This document shows positions 5,449 through 5,476 of a stretch of 5,476 bases of DNA, one piece after another. Under the pieces are notes generated by a model. That model was not told where the DNA came from. It did no database searches and saw only the letters and a list, made by a program, of their open reading frames with translations. Position 1 is the stretch's first letter. Each line of letters starts with the position of its first letter. A program made the position numbers and the translations under genes. This DNA is from an uncultured Clostridia bacterium (lineage in GTDB: Bacteria; Bacillota; Clostridia; Christensenellales; CAG-138). Location: NCBI GenBank assembly GCA_937913075.1, contig CALEPU010000131.1, positions 1-5,476 on the forward strand, read 5' to 3'.

Positions 5449-5476
5449 GCTGCGGGCGGGAGCTTTCCCGTGTATC

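Overview
The window looks like chromosomal DNA of a Gram-positive, Clostridia-type bacterium (Firmicutes, perhaps the Oscillospirales/Ruminococcaceae side). This is inferred from moderate GC content, frequent ATA and AGG codons, mostly strong GGAGG-like ribosome binding sites, TTGACA/TATAAT-type promoters, and the family resemblance of the thymidylate kinase and the ornithine cyclodeaminase-family protein. No rRNA, tRNA, CRISPR array, insertion sequence or phage gene was seen.

Layout. Positions 1-155 hold no convincing gene, only an imperfect inverted repeat at 91-134. A minus-strand operon fills 156-1866. Read in its own direction it encodes a thymidylate kinase (tmk), a glycerophosphodiester phosphodiesterase and a small 85-residue protein of unknown function. 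A 112-bp divergent control region (1867-1978) follows, with two back-to-back promoters. The tmk promoter abuts its ATG so closely that the mRNA should be leaderless. The opposite promoter has a perfect 14-bp palindrome between its -35 and -10 boxes. A plus-strand operon (1979-5242) encodes an ATP-grasp ligase, an ornithine cyclodeaminase/mu-crystallin-family NAD(P)-dependent enzyme, and a family 2 glycosyltransferase of the polyprenyl-phosphate type with two C-terminal membrane segments. The last two genes overlap by 7 bp. The operon ends in a strong intrinsic terminator (5276-5328). The 3' arm of that terminator carries the ribosome binding site of a small membrane-anchor ORF (5329-5448), whose reading frame continues past a TAG codon to the window edge.

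Function. The minus operon combines nucleotide supply (dTMP to dTDP) with phosphodiester turnover; no direct biochemical link is visible. The plus operon is the most interesting part. It pairs a carboxylate-amine/thiol-type ligase with an amino-acid or imine dehydrogenase-like enzyme that lacks the catalytic Asp of true ornithine cyclodeaminase, translationally coupled to an undecaprenyl-phosphate-type glycosyltransferase. I infer a small pathway that makes an amino-acid-derived group, possibly attached to a lipid-linked sugar or cell-surface polymer. The substrates cannot be read from the sequence.
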